Shown here: positions 1 through 8,292 of the stretch, piece by piece
Layout of the letters: the number at the start of each line of letters is the position of its first letter
Numbering within the stretch: the first letter of the stretch is position 1
Source: G963662605 sp963667005
Lineage (GTDB): Bacteria > Bacteroidota > Ignavibacteria > Ignavibacteriales > Ignavibacteriaceae
Direction: 5' to 3'
Assembly (NCBI GenBank): GCA_963667005.1
Contig: OY762937.1
Span: 124,001-188,000, forward strand
Length of the DNA: 64,000 nucleotides
The notes under the pieces: generated by a model
Seen by the model: the letters and a program-made list of their open reading frames with translations, nothing else
Told to the model about the DNA's origin: nothing
Database searches by the model: none
Made by a program: the position numbers and the translations under genes

Positions 1-1214
1 CCGTTTCTTGTTCCAAGCCAAATCAAATTATCTCTATCAACAAGAATGGAAGTGACATCATTGCTCACCAAACTATTGGGATTGCCGGGATCTTCGCGAA
101 GCAGGTTAAACCGTTTATAGAACGGATCAAATTTATTCAGTCCGATATCCGTACCCACCCAAACAATGCCTCCCCGGTCTTTGAAAAGAGACCAGACGAA
201 ATTGTTACTTAGTGAGCTGGCATTCTTCGCATCGTTTTTATAGTTCTCAAAATATTCCCTCCGGCCCTGATTCTGCTGATATTCCGCGAGTGACAGGACG
301 CTAACACCTCCGCCCAGTGTCCCAATCCAAAGATTGCGGTTCGCATCCTCCAGAATTGAATACACGTTATTATGGCTCAAGCTGTGTTGATCAGATGGTG
401 TGTTCGTTATTAATTTGAATGTATTTTCTCCCGGTGTTTTTTTAAAGAGGCCGCCGCGTGTGCCTATCCAAAAGTTGTGGTAGGAATCTTCGTAAATTGA
501 AAATACCGTATTCCGGTAAAAACGGTTGGTCGTATCACCAGTCAAATAATACCGCTGAAAACTTTTCGCATTGTAGTCATATTTATTGAGTCCGCGATCC
601 GTTCCTACCCAGATGTTATTCGTCTTATCTTTATAAATATTCCAGACAAAGTTGTTGGAAAGTGAAGAGTAATTCTTTGGAATGTTTACAATGTTTTCAA
701 ATGTTCCTGTATTGCGGTCATAAATACTGATGCCACGGCGAGTACCGATCCAAAGCTTTCCGGTTTTATCTTCGCAAATTGAATGTACCTGATTATTAAC
801 AAGACTTTTCGGGTTGTTATCGTTATGGACATACGCATCAAAGCGGTCCTTGGCACGGTCATAACGATTCAAACCGCCTTCGGTACCTATCCACAGGATT
901 CCTTTACTATCCTCAAAGATCACAAAGATACGGTTTCCGGTAATGCTATGAATATTTTCGGGATCAGGTTTATAAACAACAAAACGGTATCCGTCATACC
1001 GGTTCAAGCCGTCATTTGTCCCAAGCCATAAGAAGCCGCGTCTGTCCTGTAGAACTGAAAAGACAGAGCTTTGAGATAAGCCATCATCAACGGATATTGT
1101 TTGAAAGAAAATATTTTCCGGTTGAGAGATCGATTCCGGAGAGAGGAAGAGACCAATCAAAATTATAAGCCACAAGGACGAAGGCAAGATATATCGAAAC
1201 GGACGCGGTAACAT
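1..1214 (-). CDS. Two-component regulator propeller protein (N-terminal part, runs off the window)
   Basis: I translated this by hand from the minus strand; it has no stop before the window edge, so it is 3'-truncated here. After a hydrophobic signal segment (residues about 8-25) come tandem blades of the Reg_prop type, each with a W-x-G-T core (L-W-L-G-T-N-D-G-L, L-W-I-G-T-E-G-G-L and so on) spaced about 45 residues apart. At least eight are visible. Such blades form the periplasmic sensor of hybrid two-component systems or of propeller/Y_Y_Y kinases that detect glycan fragments in Bacteroidota. The output domain is not visible, so kinase, LuxR or GGDEF outputs all remain possible. An in-frame stop lies just upstream of the ATG at 1214. 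Its position behind the glycan operon suggests it is the local regulator, which is inference. Confidence 0.85.
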   Translation of the reverse strand, partial: MLPRPFRYILPSSLWLIILIGLFLSPESISQPENIFFQTISVDDGLSQSSVFSVLQDRRGFLWLGTNDGLNRYDGYRFVVYKPDPENIHSITGNRIFVIFEDSKGILWIGTEGGLNRYDRAKDRFDAYVHNDNNPKSLVNNQVHSICEDKTGKLWIGTRRGISIYDRNTGTFENIVNIPKNYSSLSNNFVWNIYKDKTNNIWVGTDRGLNKYDYNAKSFQRYYLTGDTTNRFYRNTVFSIYEDSYHNFWIGTRGGLFKKTPGENTFKLITNTPSDQHSLSHNNVYSILEDANRNLWIGTLGGGVSVLSLAEYQQNQGRREYFENYKNDAKNASSLSNNFVWSLFKDRGGIVWVGTDIGLNKFDPFYKRFNLLREDPGNPNSLVSNDVTSILVDRDNLIWLGTRN

Positions 1215-1267
1215 TATTTCATACACTTTCTAATATTTAAATATAAGAAAATACCGCAAAATAAGAG

Positions 1268-1301
1268 GTTCAAATCGCCGGTTGCATCCGGCAATTTGAA
1301 C
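1268..1301 (-). terminator. Probable rho-independent terminator after the GH94 gene
   Basis: Arms at 1268-1281 and 1288-1301 are complementary over 14 bp, with one G-U wobble in the minus-strand transcript and a 6-nt loop. A moderately U-rich run follows. It sits between the GH94 stop and the start of the regulator gene. Confidence 0.55.
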
Positions 1302-1332
1302 TGTAACACAACCTGAATTGTCTGTAATCTAC

Positions 1333-3735
1333 TTAACCGAGAACAATTTCAACAGAAATCAATTTGCCGGGATATTTTTCAGGATTAATAAGATTTCCTG
1401 AAATTTCTTTACCGTTAACCAGCATCTTTTTAATGCCAGAATTCTTCCCGACGGGATTGCTGACGTGTAGTTTTATTTCTTTATTTCGGAAAGATCTTGT
1501 CGCTGAGTATTCTTTCCAGCCAGCCGGTATTGCCGGATCAATGGTAATACCTTTGAGTGAAGTTTTGAATCCGAGGATAGCGTCCAGGCCGATTCTATAC
1601 ATCCAGACAGCTGAACCGGTCAACCATGAGTGGCTCGCCTGGTTTTCTGTCGGGTGGTCGGGACTGGTAACATATTCAGCGTATACGTATGGCTCAACTT
1701 CGTAACGGTCTATTTTGGCGGCGGAGTTTAGCGGCATCATGCTTGAATACACTTTATATGCCGTTTCGATATCACCGTTAATAATTGCAGCCAATACGAA
1801 CCACGATGATGCATGATTGAAAATTGCGCCGTTTTCTTTTTTGCCCGGGACACATCTACTAATAAGTCCGACCGTATCATCTACTTCGGTGAATGAAGGC
1901 CAGCATATCTGGATGCCGTTTGGTTTCATCAAGTGTTTTTTAACTGATGCAAGGGCTTTGTCTGCATGCTCTTTCGATGCCAATCCCGAAATAACCGACC
2001 ACGTCTGAGAATTTATAAATATTTTGCCCTGCTTATCTTTATGTGTTCCGACCGGTTTTCCGTTATCTCTGAACGCGCGAATAAACCATTCACCATCCCA
2101 GCAATATTTTTCTGTTACTTTGTGGAGTCTTTCATATGCGGCAGTCCAACGCTTTAGAGTTGCTGCATCTTTTTTGTATTTCAGTAATTCAAAAGTTTTT
2201 TTCAATACATACGCGAGGAAGAATGCGCCCCAAACTGTCTCGCCTTTACCGAGCGGACCAATATGATCGAGTGTATCGTTCCAATCGCCGTTCATAATTT
2301 TGGGCAGGCCGCGTTTTGTGGTCGCGCTGATCGCAAAATCCAATGCGCGCTTCAGGTGTTCGTAAACAGTACCTTCACCCTTGTCGTAATATGCGACTTT
2401 TTCATTAAGGATGGAGAAATCACCTGTTTCATTCAAGTACTCAACAATTCCGAATGGTACCCACAAAGGCGTGTCGGAATGGTTCGTTCTCTCGCCAAAG
2501 TCCGTATACTTGAAAAAGTTGTGCAGTGTTGATCCGTCATTAAACTGAAAGCGGAGTGCATTCAATAAACGGGCACGTACTTTTTCGGGATAGACGATAA
2601 CGGTACCGATAATATCCTGGAACTGATCGCGCATTCCCGTACCGAACATCAAACCGCCATGATAATAACCAGAATTGCGAGCCATATCAAAGGTAACATT
2701 CGCCTGATATTGGTTCCATACATTCAGCATGAGGTTAAATTTCGGATCAGGCGTATTCACTTTAACATGCTTGAAATAGGCATCCCATTTCTTGTGAAGT
2801 TTTGCAAGTTTCTTATCAACTACGGCAATGTTCTTTAATGATTTCCATTGAAGAGATTTATATGCGTTGTCTTCTTTCGGAGCAACACCCATGATAACAG
2901 CAAAATCCGATTTCCCGCCTTTTGCTAATTTCACTTTTGATTGAAGCGCTACTACCGGGTCACCGGCAGTGATTTCTGTGTTCTTCATCTTTCCGGTTTC
3001 AACAGATTCCGGATTAGCTTCCGAGCGCCACTTGCCGATAAAATTATCAAGACTTCCATCAAATCCAGTTACAGGCAGTGTCTGCGTGAATAAGAGATTA
3101 AACTTCCAATCAATATTCGGCTGGGCAACAGATAATTTTTTATTCAACACCCAGTATCTTCTTGTGGCAACAAGTGTTTCCGCTTTTTTATCAAAATGGA
3201 TTTCCGGAAAATGCTTGTCGTTCGGCTGATTAACGATATCATTAATGGCGTTACCCATGATGAGTTCGGTAAACGAGTAGATCTCAAGTTTGCGTGCTTT
3301 ACCGGATACATTTTTTAGTGATACACGCCAGACTTCGGCATTCACACCATCGGGAACGAAGTAGGTAATTTCGCTGCGGACGCCGAAAATTTCCGTAATA
3401 ATCTTCGTGTAACCCTGTCCGTGATGTGCTTCATACAGATCATATTTCAAATCTATGGTCGGTGCCCAGCTTAACGACCAGTACTTACCCGATTCAACAT
3501 CCTTAACAATAACATAGCGTCCCGGCCTATCCCAGGGAAGGCAATTATAACGCATTCTTGTTAATCTGTTGTCGCGAGGTGATTCTAAAAAACTAAATCC
3601 GCCGCCGGTATGTGAAATCAATCCTGCATATTGATCATTCCACATATAATTAAACCATGGGCGCGGGGTTCTTGGATTGGTGATAATATATTCTCTTCCG
3701 TCTTCAGAAAAGTGTCCGTATGTATTTTCAAACAT
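1333..3735 (-). CDS. GH94 family glycoside phosphorylase (cellobiose/chitobiose phosphorylase-like)
   Basis: The 800-residue length and layout match GH94. There is an N-terminal beta-sandwich (about 1-290), a helical linker, and an (alpha/alpha)6 barrel (about 320-740) with the G-x-x-F-G-T-G-M-R-D-Q-x-Q-D region near 360-374. The N-G-D-W-N-D motif at 482-487 carries the expected catalytic Asp484. The E-P-Y-V and S-W-L-T-G-S-A stretches near 681-708 are also typical. There is no signal peptide, so it should act in the cytoplasm, splitting a beta-linked disaccharide with phosphate into a sugar-1-phosphate and a free sugar. The choice between cellobiose, chitobiose or another substrate cannot be made by eye. 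The gene follows the CBM9-like gene by 45 bp. The phosphohexomutase at 21405 could use its product. Confidence 0.9.
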   Translation of the reverse strand: MFENTYGHFSEDGREYIITNPRTPRPWFNYMWNDQYAGLISHTGGGFSFLESPRDNRLTRMRYNCLPWDRPGRYVIVKDVESGKYWSLSWAPTIDLKYDLYEAHHGQGYTKIITEIFGVRSEITYFVPDGVNAEVWRVSLKNVSGKARKLEIYSFTELIMGNAINDIVNQPNDKHFPEIHFDKKAETLVATRRYWVLNKKLSVAQPNIDWKFNLLFTQTLPVTGFDGSLDNFIGKWRSEANPESVETGKMKNTEITAGDPVVALQSKVKLAKGGKSDFAVIMGVAPKEDNAYKSLQWKSLKNIAVVDKKLAKLHKKWDAYFKHVKVNTPDPKFNLMLNVWNQYQANVTFDMARNSGYYHGGLMFGTGMRDQFQDIIGTVIVYPEKVRARLLNALRFQFNDGSTLHNFFKYTDFGERTNHSDTPLWVPFGIVEYLNETGDFSILNEKVAYYDKGEGTVYEHLKRALDFAISATTKRGLPKIMNGDWNDTLDHIGPLGKGETVWGAFFLAYVLKKTFELLKYKKDAATLKRWTAAYERLHKVTEKYCWDGEWFIRAFRDNGKPVGTHKDKQGKIFINSQTWSVISGLASKEHADKALASVKKHLMKPNGIQICWPSFTEVDDTVGLISRCVPGKKENGAIFNHASSWFVLAAIINGDIETAYKVYSSMMPLNSAAKIDRYEVEPYVYAEYVTSPDHPTENQASHSWLTGSAVWMYRIGLDAILGFKTSLKGITIDPAIPAGWKEYSATRSFRNKEIKLHVSNPVGKNSGIKKMLVNGKEISGNLINPEKYPGKLISVEIVLG

Positions 3736-3780
3736 GTCTATTCCGTGTTTCGTATTGTATAATTCGTTATAGTAAATCGT

Positions 3781-4482
3781 TTATGTTATATATTCGATAT
3801 TTTTTGCAGCAAAGAGTAACTCGCCGAAAATTGCGGGATCATGAAAATTTAATTTTCGTGTCTTGTTCCATGAACACCAATGCGGTGTTTTAGTCTTATC
3901 GCCGCATTTGTAAAAATTGACTTTCCAGATTTCATTCTCAGGAAATACTACTCGGCCGATATATTTTTCAAAAAGCTTAAAAGGTATTTTACATTGAAAA
4001 TACCAGGTAAATTCTCCTGATATTTCGTCCCCTTTGAACTCAGGGGCGGTACTGAAAACCTTAATTGCATCCTTATCTTTAGGGGTCAGCTTCTTTGCCT
4101 TCACAAAACCGCCGGGTGTTCGTGTCCAATCTTCTATGTAGGCTCCATCCAGTACACCGCGGCAATTAAATTCGAAATTGCAATATCCTAGGGCAGCCTC
4201 GGGCATCGCAAAAAATTCAATGCAGCTATCCTGATGCACCGGCTCTAAAAATTTCTTGCAGGTACATCGAAGATTGTAATCAAAAATCCTATAGAACACA
4301 TAAATATTTTTTGCGTCGTATATTACTTTGGCGCTTACCGCAGGAAACGGAGGTATGCTTTCCGGACGGATTGCATCGAGTTGAAGCTCTTCAACATCTT
4401 TCCATACGCCGGCATTCCAGTTAGTATCATCTTTTGAAATGCGGTTTTTGAAAGCTACGACATATGATTTATTTTTTGGCAT
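3781..4482 (-). CDS. Carbohydrate-binding family 9-like protein
   Basis: About 233 residues make up a single beta-sandwich resembling the CBM9-like/DUF1083 family. Visible signatures are an N-terminal W-x-x-V...L region, a central D-S-C-I-E-F-F block followed by Y-x-N-F-E-F-N-x-x-G, and a C-terminal W-C-S-W-N...F-H-x-P-x-x-F-G-x-L-x-F end. I prefer the ATG at 4482 because a GGTGAG ribosome-binding-like sequence precedes it; an upstream GTG at 4494 is the alternative. Neither start gives a signal peptide, which is unusual for a carbohydrate-binding module. It lies 45 bp ahead of the GH94 gene and is probably cotranscribed with it. It may assist or scaffold intracellular sugar handling, but no function is proven. 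Confidence 0.75.
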   Translation of the reverse strand: MPKNKSYVVAFKNRISKDDTNWNAGVWKDVEELQLDAIRPESIPPFPAVSAKVIYDAKNIYVFYRIFDYNLRCTCKKFLEPVHQDSCIEFFAMPEAALGYCNFEFNCRGVLDGAYIEDWTRTPGGFVKAKKLTPKDKDAIKVFSTAPEFKGDEISGEFTWYFQCKIPFKLFEKYIGRVVFPENEIWKVNFYKCGDKTKTPHWCSWNKTRKLNFHDPAIFGELLFAAKNIEYIT

Positions 4483-4573
4483 ACCCGGACTCACCGTTTA
4501 GTATTATGGAAATATTGCGAATGCATAATACCAATTTTCGGATTGTAATGTTTCACGATTTTATTCGCACAAA

Positions 4574-6232
4574 CTACTTGAGCAGACAAAATTTCTTTGT
4601 GTTCGAATATTGCCCTGCCTGCAGTTGATAAAAATACACGCCGCTCGGAAGGTCTTTTCCATCAAACATAACCAAATGCTGCCCTGACTGTTGATTGCCG
4701 GAGAATAGTGTAGAAATCTCACTGCCAAGTGCATTATAAATCTTCATTGAAACAAAGCAATCTGACGGAATTTCATATTTAATTACCGTTGAGTTGTTAA
4801 ACGGATTCGGATAATTCTGATTCAACTGAAATCCCGAAATCATTTTATTTGCTTCAACAGATTTTACCTCAGTGATTGTTGAATCAAAGCTGAGAATTCG
4901 AATAGCATCAGCAACTACAAGAGTCCCGGTAGTTGCACCATTAGAAATCCGGATTTCATCGGTCGCATCACCTGAGAACGTAAAGCTTCCGATTTTATTC
5001 CATTTGCTGCTGTTGACCGTCTGGTCCATTTTAACCGTATCAACCCCACCGTTGCGGGATATAATGAACGGCGTATCCTTTGCCCTGTTACCGGCAGAAA
5101 CCCACCAGGCATAGACATCGTAGGCTCCTTTTTTAGGAAGTGACGGCTTATAACTTACGTATTTGCTGCCGTCTCCGATAAGGCTGTAAATACATTGAGA
5201 TGTTCCATAGTATCCCGTATTCGCCGAAGCCGTCCAACCACCAACTTGTTTGCAGACAGTTGTGTCTTCGGTATCCATAATCTTCTTATAATATATAGGC
5301 GAAAGAAATCCAAGTGAGTCATTATTAACAACCGCGAGCATGGAAACAACAGCCCTTGATTCAGATGGCGTATCAATAATTTTATTGCCGATTGCCATTT
5401 GCGTTGATCCGCCGCCATCCAGATTCATCGCTTCGACACAGCCCAAATTGACAAAAACCTGAGCTAATTCTACCAGGGATAAACCCGAAGATGTAGTTTG
5501 TCTACCGTCTGCGACAAGAATAATAACATGCTTATCCTTTGTATACCCGACCGCTGTTCTCGGATCCTGCGTATCAAGAGAGACTCCTGAGCCGAACATT
5601 ACTTCTTCAGTGTAGGTAATATGCGCGGCACCGTTCTTTACTAAAGTCGGGCCGCCGCCGATACCCATAAACAAATCTACAAACTGTGTTCCGGTTGCGG
5701 TTGTTGGAGCTGCTGCCGGCTTTGCTTCCGTATTTGCTAACGGAGCGCTGTACGTATAAACGTCCTTTGTCGTTGTTCCGAAATGATATATCCAATTAAC
5801 CGCGAGGTCGCGGGTTTCAGTCGCACTGAATAAACTTCTTGTCGTATAAAATGTTCCGGCTGTACGCGTAACACTGGCAATGTTTTTAGCGAGAACGGTT
5901 CCCGGTTGAATAACTGCCGAATAGGAACTTGTGCCGCCAAAGTATCCGCCATTAACACCTGCTATAACGCCATACCGCGAAGCAAAATTATTTATCAATT
6001 CAGAACCCGCCGGTGTTAAGTATGGCTTAATAGCGAGATTTGGTTTGTTAAGGTCAACATCAAGATAATATGCAATAAGTGCCGGACTCGTGCGTGTTCC
6101 TTTGAAAACCTTTACTCCTGCCGGAAGAGTGTAGCTTGAAGTTACCTCCGACCACGTAATGCTTTGAGCACAAAAAGTACTTGTTAAGAATAAAACAAAG
6201 AACAGTATATGTTTTGTATGAAAGGCTTTCAT
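4574..6232 (-). CDS. Secreted phosphodiester glycosidase (NAGPA) with golvesin-like domain and T9SS signal
   Basis: A signal peptide (1-24) precedes a NAGPA-type phosphodiester glycosidase domain (about 30-300). Its hallmarks are visible: G-V-N-G-G-Y-F near 92-98, D-P-R-T-A-V-G near 223-229, V-A-D-G-R near 240-244 and N-L-D-G-G-G-S-T at 270-277. A golvesin-C-like beta-sandwich follows (about 315-450, ending in V-V-A-D-A-I-R-I-L), then a T9SS sorting domain (about 470-552). NAGPA enzymes hydrolyse sugar-phosphodiester linkages, classically uncovering mannose-6-phosphate by removing GlcNAc. Bacterial homologues are thought to act on phosphodiester-containing envelope glycans. The protein should be exported and surface-attached. 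It lies 12 bp behind the GHL10 gene and so is probably in the same operon. Confidence 0.88.
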   Translation of the reverse strand: MKAFHTKHILFFVLFLTSTFCAQSITWSEVTSSYTLPAGVKVFKGTRTSPALIAYYLDVDLNKPNLAIKPYLTPAGSELINNFASRYGVIAGVNGGYFGGTSSYSAVIQPGTVLAKNIASVTRTAGTFYTTRSLFSATETRDLAVNWIYHFGTTTKDVYTYSAPLANTEAKPAAAPTTATGTQFVDLFMGIGGGPTLVKNGAAHITYTEEVMFGSGVSLDTQDPRTAVGYTKDKHVIILVADGRQTTSSGLSLVELAQVFVNLGCVEAMNLDGGGSTQMAIGNKIIDTPSESRAVVSMLAVVNNDSLGFLSPIYYKKIMDTEDTTVCKQVGGWTASANTGYYGTSQCIYSLIGDGSKYVSYKPSLPKKGAYDVYAWWVSAGNRAKDTPFIISRNGGVDTVKMDQTVNSSKWNKIGSFTFSGDATDEIRISNGATTGTLVVADAIRILSFDSTITEVKSVEANKMISGFQLNQNYPNPFNNSTVIKYEIPSDCFVSMKIYNALGSEISTLFSGNQQSGQHLVMFDGKDLPSGVYFYQLQAGQYSNTKKFCLLK

Positions 6233-6244
6233 TGGTGTGCCTGC

Positions 6245-8167
6245 TTATTTAAGAACAATCATTTTTTTTGTTTGCGAAACATCATTGACCTGAAGTCTGT
6301 AAAAATAGATGCCGCTTTGCAATCCGGTTGAATCAAAAGTATATTGATAGTTTCCTGCCTGCTGACTGCCGGACCAAATTGCTGCGACTTCTTTGCCGAG
6401 AACATTATATACTCTCAATGATACATTTGCCGTATGATTAAGTGCATAGGAAATTTTAGTTGACGGATTAAACGGGTTGGGATAATTATCGTTTAACAAA
6501 AAGCCGTGTGATTTTGACATACTCTCCTGAGAACCGGATTCCCGCACAGAACTGATGATAACATCCGGAGATAATTTCCGGTTGATCATGATCATCATGG
6601 CATCCGTCATAAGGTATCTGCCGGATATAAGGCCGGCATTATCTACCTTCATAATTTTGCGATAGCCTTTCGTCAGATAGATATCCTGAAATTTGTAAAA
6701 TCCTTTATTTTTCGATTGAGTCTGATCAACATAACTACTTATCGAATCAGCACCGGAATACAAAGTATAATGGGCGTTGGTGCTGTAAATGCTATTTGTC
6801 TCTATCCACGAGCAAACTGTATACCACCCATCTGCCGGGACATTGGCGTAGTAGGTTCTGGATGCATAACCTGTGTCGTTTGTATAATACATATTCGGAT
6901 GAAATCCGAGCGAGGTGCTCTTCGCAAGCTTCCAAGTACCTGTCGCAGTCACGTTCACCGAATCATCTTCATCAATAATTACTGCCTTTGGACGCCATAA
7001 GACTCCATTGCGATACGGCAATGCAGCATTCTGAGCATACACGGTACTTCGTAAAGTATCGCCGTTGTTCTTATTCGTATTTGCAATTCCCTCATAAAAG
7101 AAATAGGTCTCGCCATTTAATCCGTTTTTTCTGTTTTCCAGAACACAGTTAACAAGCTGTGATGAGGGGATGACATATGAACCTACCTCGGCAAGTACAC
7201 CGGGAAACATGATACTTTTTTTATCTGTCGGAATGTCGACAAGTGTTTTTTGCAGAATATACTGATATGTTGCAAAACTTCTCGATGGTGGATCAGGATA
7301 AATTTGCGGAATAAAATTATCTACCAGATCGTTAGTCACCCATGTTTTGGAATCCTGCAAATGATCGTCATAACCCCAATAATACGGGCTTGGGGCGGAA
7401 GATAATATTAAATTTTTACCGCGGACTTTTACTGAATCACGCAACCGGCCAAGAAAAGCAGTCAATTTATCGGCACGCCAGCGCTTCCAATCAGCTTCTT
7501 GATAATTATAAACAGGGGCTGTGCCGTTATGTTCTGCTTTATATATTGCTACCGTTACAGAATCATACCCACCCTCAACAGGAAGTGCAGGAAGGCGGTC
7601 GTCTCCCTGAATTCCGTCAACATCATAATTATCCAGAATCTCGGTGACAAGAGAGATCATAAAATTTTGCACATCGGGATTTATTCCCGACATCCATACG
7701 AAACCCGTACTGCCATCGCCATCAATGCAATATGCGCCGGTATTCGTTTTGCTTGCCCATGACGGAAATTTATTAAGAATAGCATCATTGCTGACATTCC
7801 CGCTGTATACGTACGATGATGCAAAACCATACTCAAGCCACGGAATTACTTCAATGCCGTTTCTGTGTGCTTCCGTTATCAATCTTTGCAGAGGATCTCT
7901 GCCTGCCATAGCAGGGGCGATTGATTTTCCAAACAAGTTGTTCATGACATTACTGGGATACAGCGTATTGCCGCCATTCCACATAACCGGGAATATAACG
8001 TTTACGCCAATTGAGGCCAGATAATCCACTGCCGTCTTGATGCTTGCATCCGAACTTAAAACCGAGCTGTTAACATTAGTAATCCAAACCCCACGTAATT
8101 CTTTAATGTCCTGCGGATACATCATGGTGCAAAAGATAAAAATACCAACTATGACTATTCTCTTCAT
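6245..8167 (-). CDS. Secreted family 10-like glycosylhydrolase (GHL10) with golvesin-like domain and T9SS signal
   Basis: The order is signal peptide (1-19), GHL10/DUF187-type TIM barrel (about 22-375), golvesin-like beta-sandwich (about 400-530) and T9SS domain (about 558-640). The barrel opens with E-L-R-G-V-W-I-T-N-V. It carries the acidic motif Y-D-V-D-G-I-Q-G-D-D-R-L at 181-192, in the place where GHL10 enzymes have their D-G-I-x-x-D-D active-site segment. In E. coli the GHL10 enzyme DigH (YddW) cleaves denuded peptidoglycan glycan strands. That makes a GlcNAc-containing glycan one possible substrate here, by inference. It is a paralogue of the gene at 9708-10826, which has only the barrel. 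Confidence 0.88.
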   Translation of the reverse strand: MKRIVIVGIFIFCTMMYPQDIKELRGVWITNVNSSVLSSDASIKTAVDYLASIGVNVIFPVMWNGGNTLYPSNVMNNLFGKSIAPAMAGRDPLQRLITEAHRNGIEVIPWLEYGFASSYVYSGNVSNDAILNKFPSWASKTNTGAYCIDGDGSTGFVWMSGINPDVQNFMISLVTEILDNYDVDGIQGDDRLPALPVEGGYDSVTVAIYKAEHNGTAPVYNYQEADWKRWRADKLTAFLGRLRDSVKVRGKNLILSSAPSPYYWGYDDHLQDSKTWVTNDLVDNFIPQIYPDPPSRSFATYQYILQKTLVDIPTDKKSIMFPGVLAEVGSYVIPSSQLVNCVLENRKNGLNGETYFFYEGIANTNKNNGDTLRSTVYAQNAALPYRNGVLWRPKAVIIDEDDSVNVTATGTWKLAKSTSLGFHPNMYYTNDTGYASRTYYANVPADGWYTVCSWIETNSIYSTNAHYTLYSGADSISSYVDQTQSKNKGFYKFQDIYLTKGYRKIMKVDNAGLISGRYLMTDAMMIMINRKLSPDVIISSVRESGSQESMSKSHGFLLNDNYPNPFNPSTKISYALNHTANVSLRVYNVLGKEVAAIWSGSQQAGNYQYTFDSTGLQSGIYFYRLQVNDVSQTKKMIVLK

Positions 8168-8200
8168 ACTCTCTGAGTTTAGATTTGTTTAAAGTCCAAG

Positions 8201-8266
8201 AGGTGTTTGCTGTAATTGCAAAATTCAGCCAAGACGACTTTGCAATACTGTCTGTAGCAAACACCT
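8201..8266. repeat. Nested inverted repeats in an intergenic gap
   Basis: An outer pair of 11-bp arms (8201-8211 and 8256-8266) is perfectly complementary and encloses a perfect 7-bp pair (8216-8222 and 8239-8245). It lies between the propeller-like T9SS gene and the downstream GHL10 gene. No U-tract follows, so a processing or stability hairpin is as likely as a terminator. Confidence 0.5.
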
Positions 8267-8292
8267 CCTGATTTCGAGGCACTTAATTTTAC

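Noticed and set aside
783..1031. 82-residue plus-strand ORF at the left end
   Set aside because: The minus strand here reads continuously as propeller blades with repeated W-x-G-T motifs; the plus ORF is its shadow.
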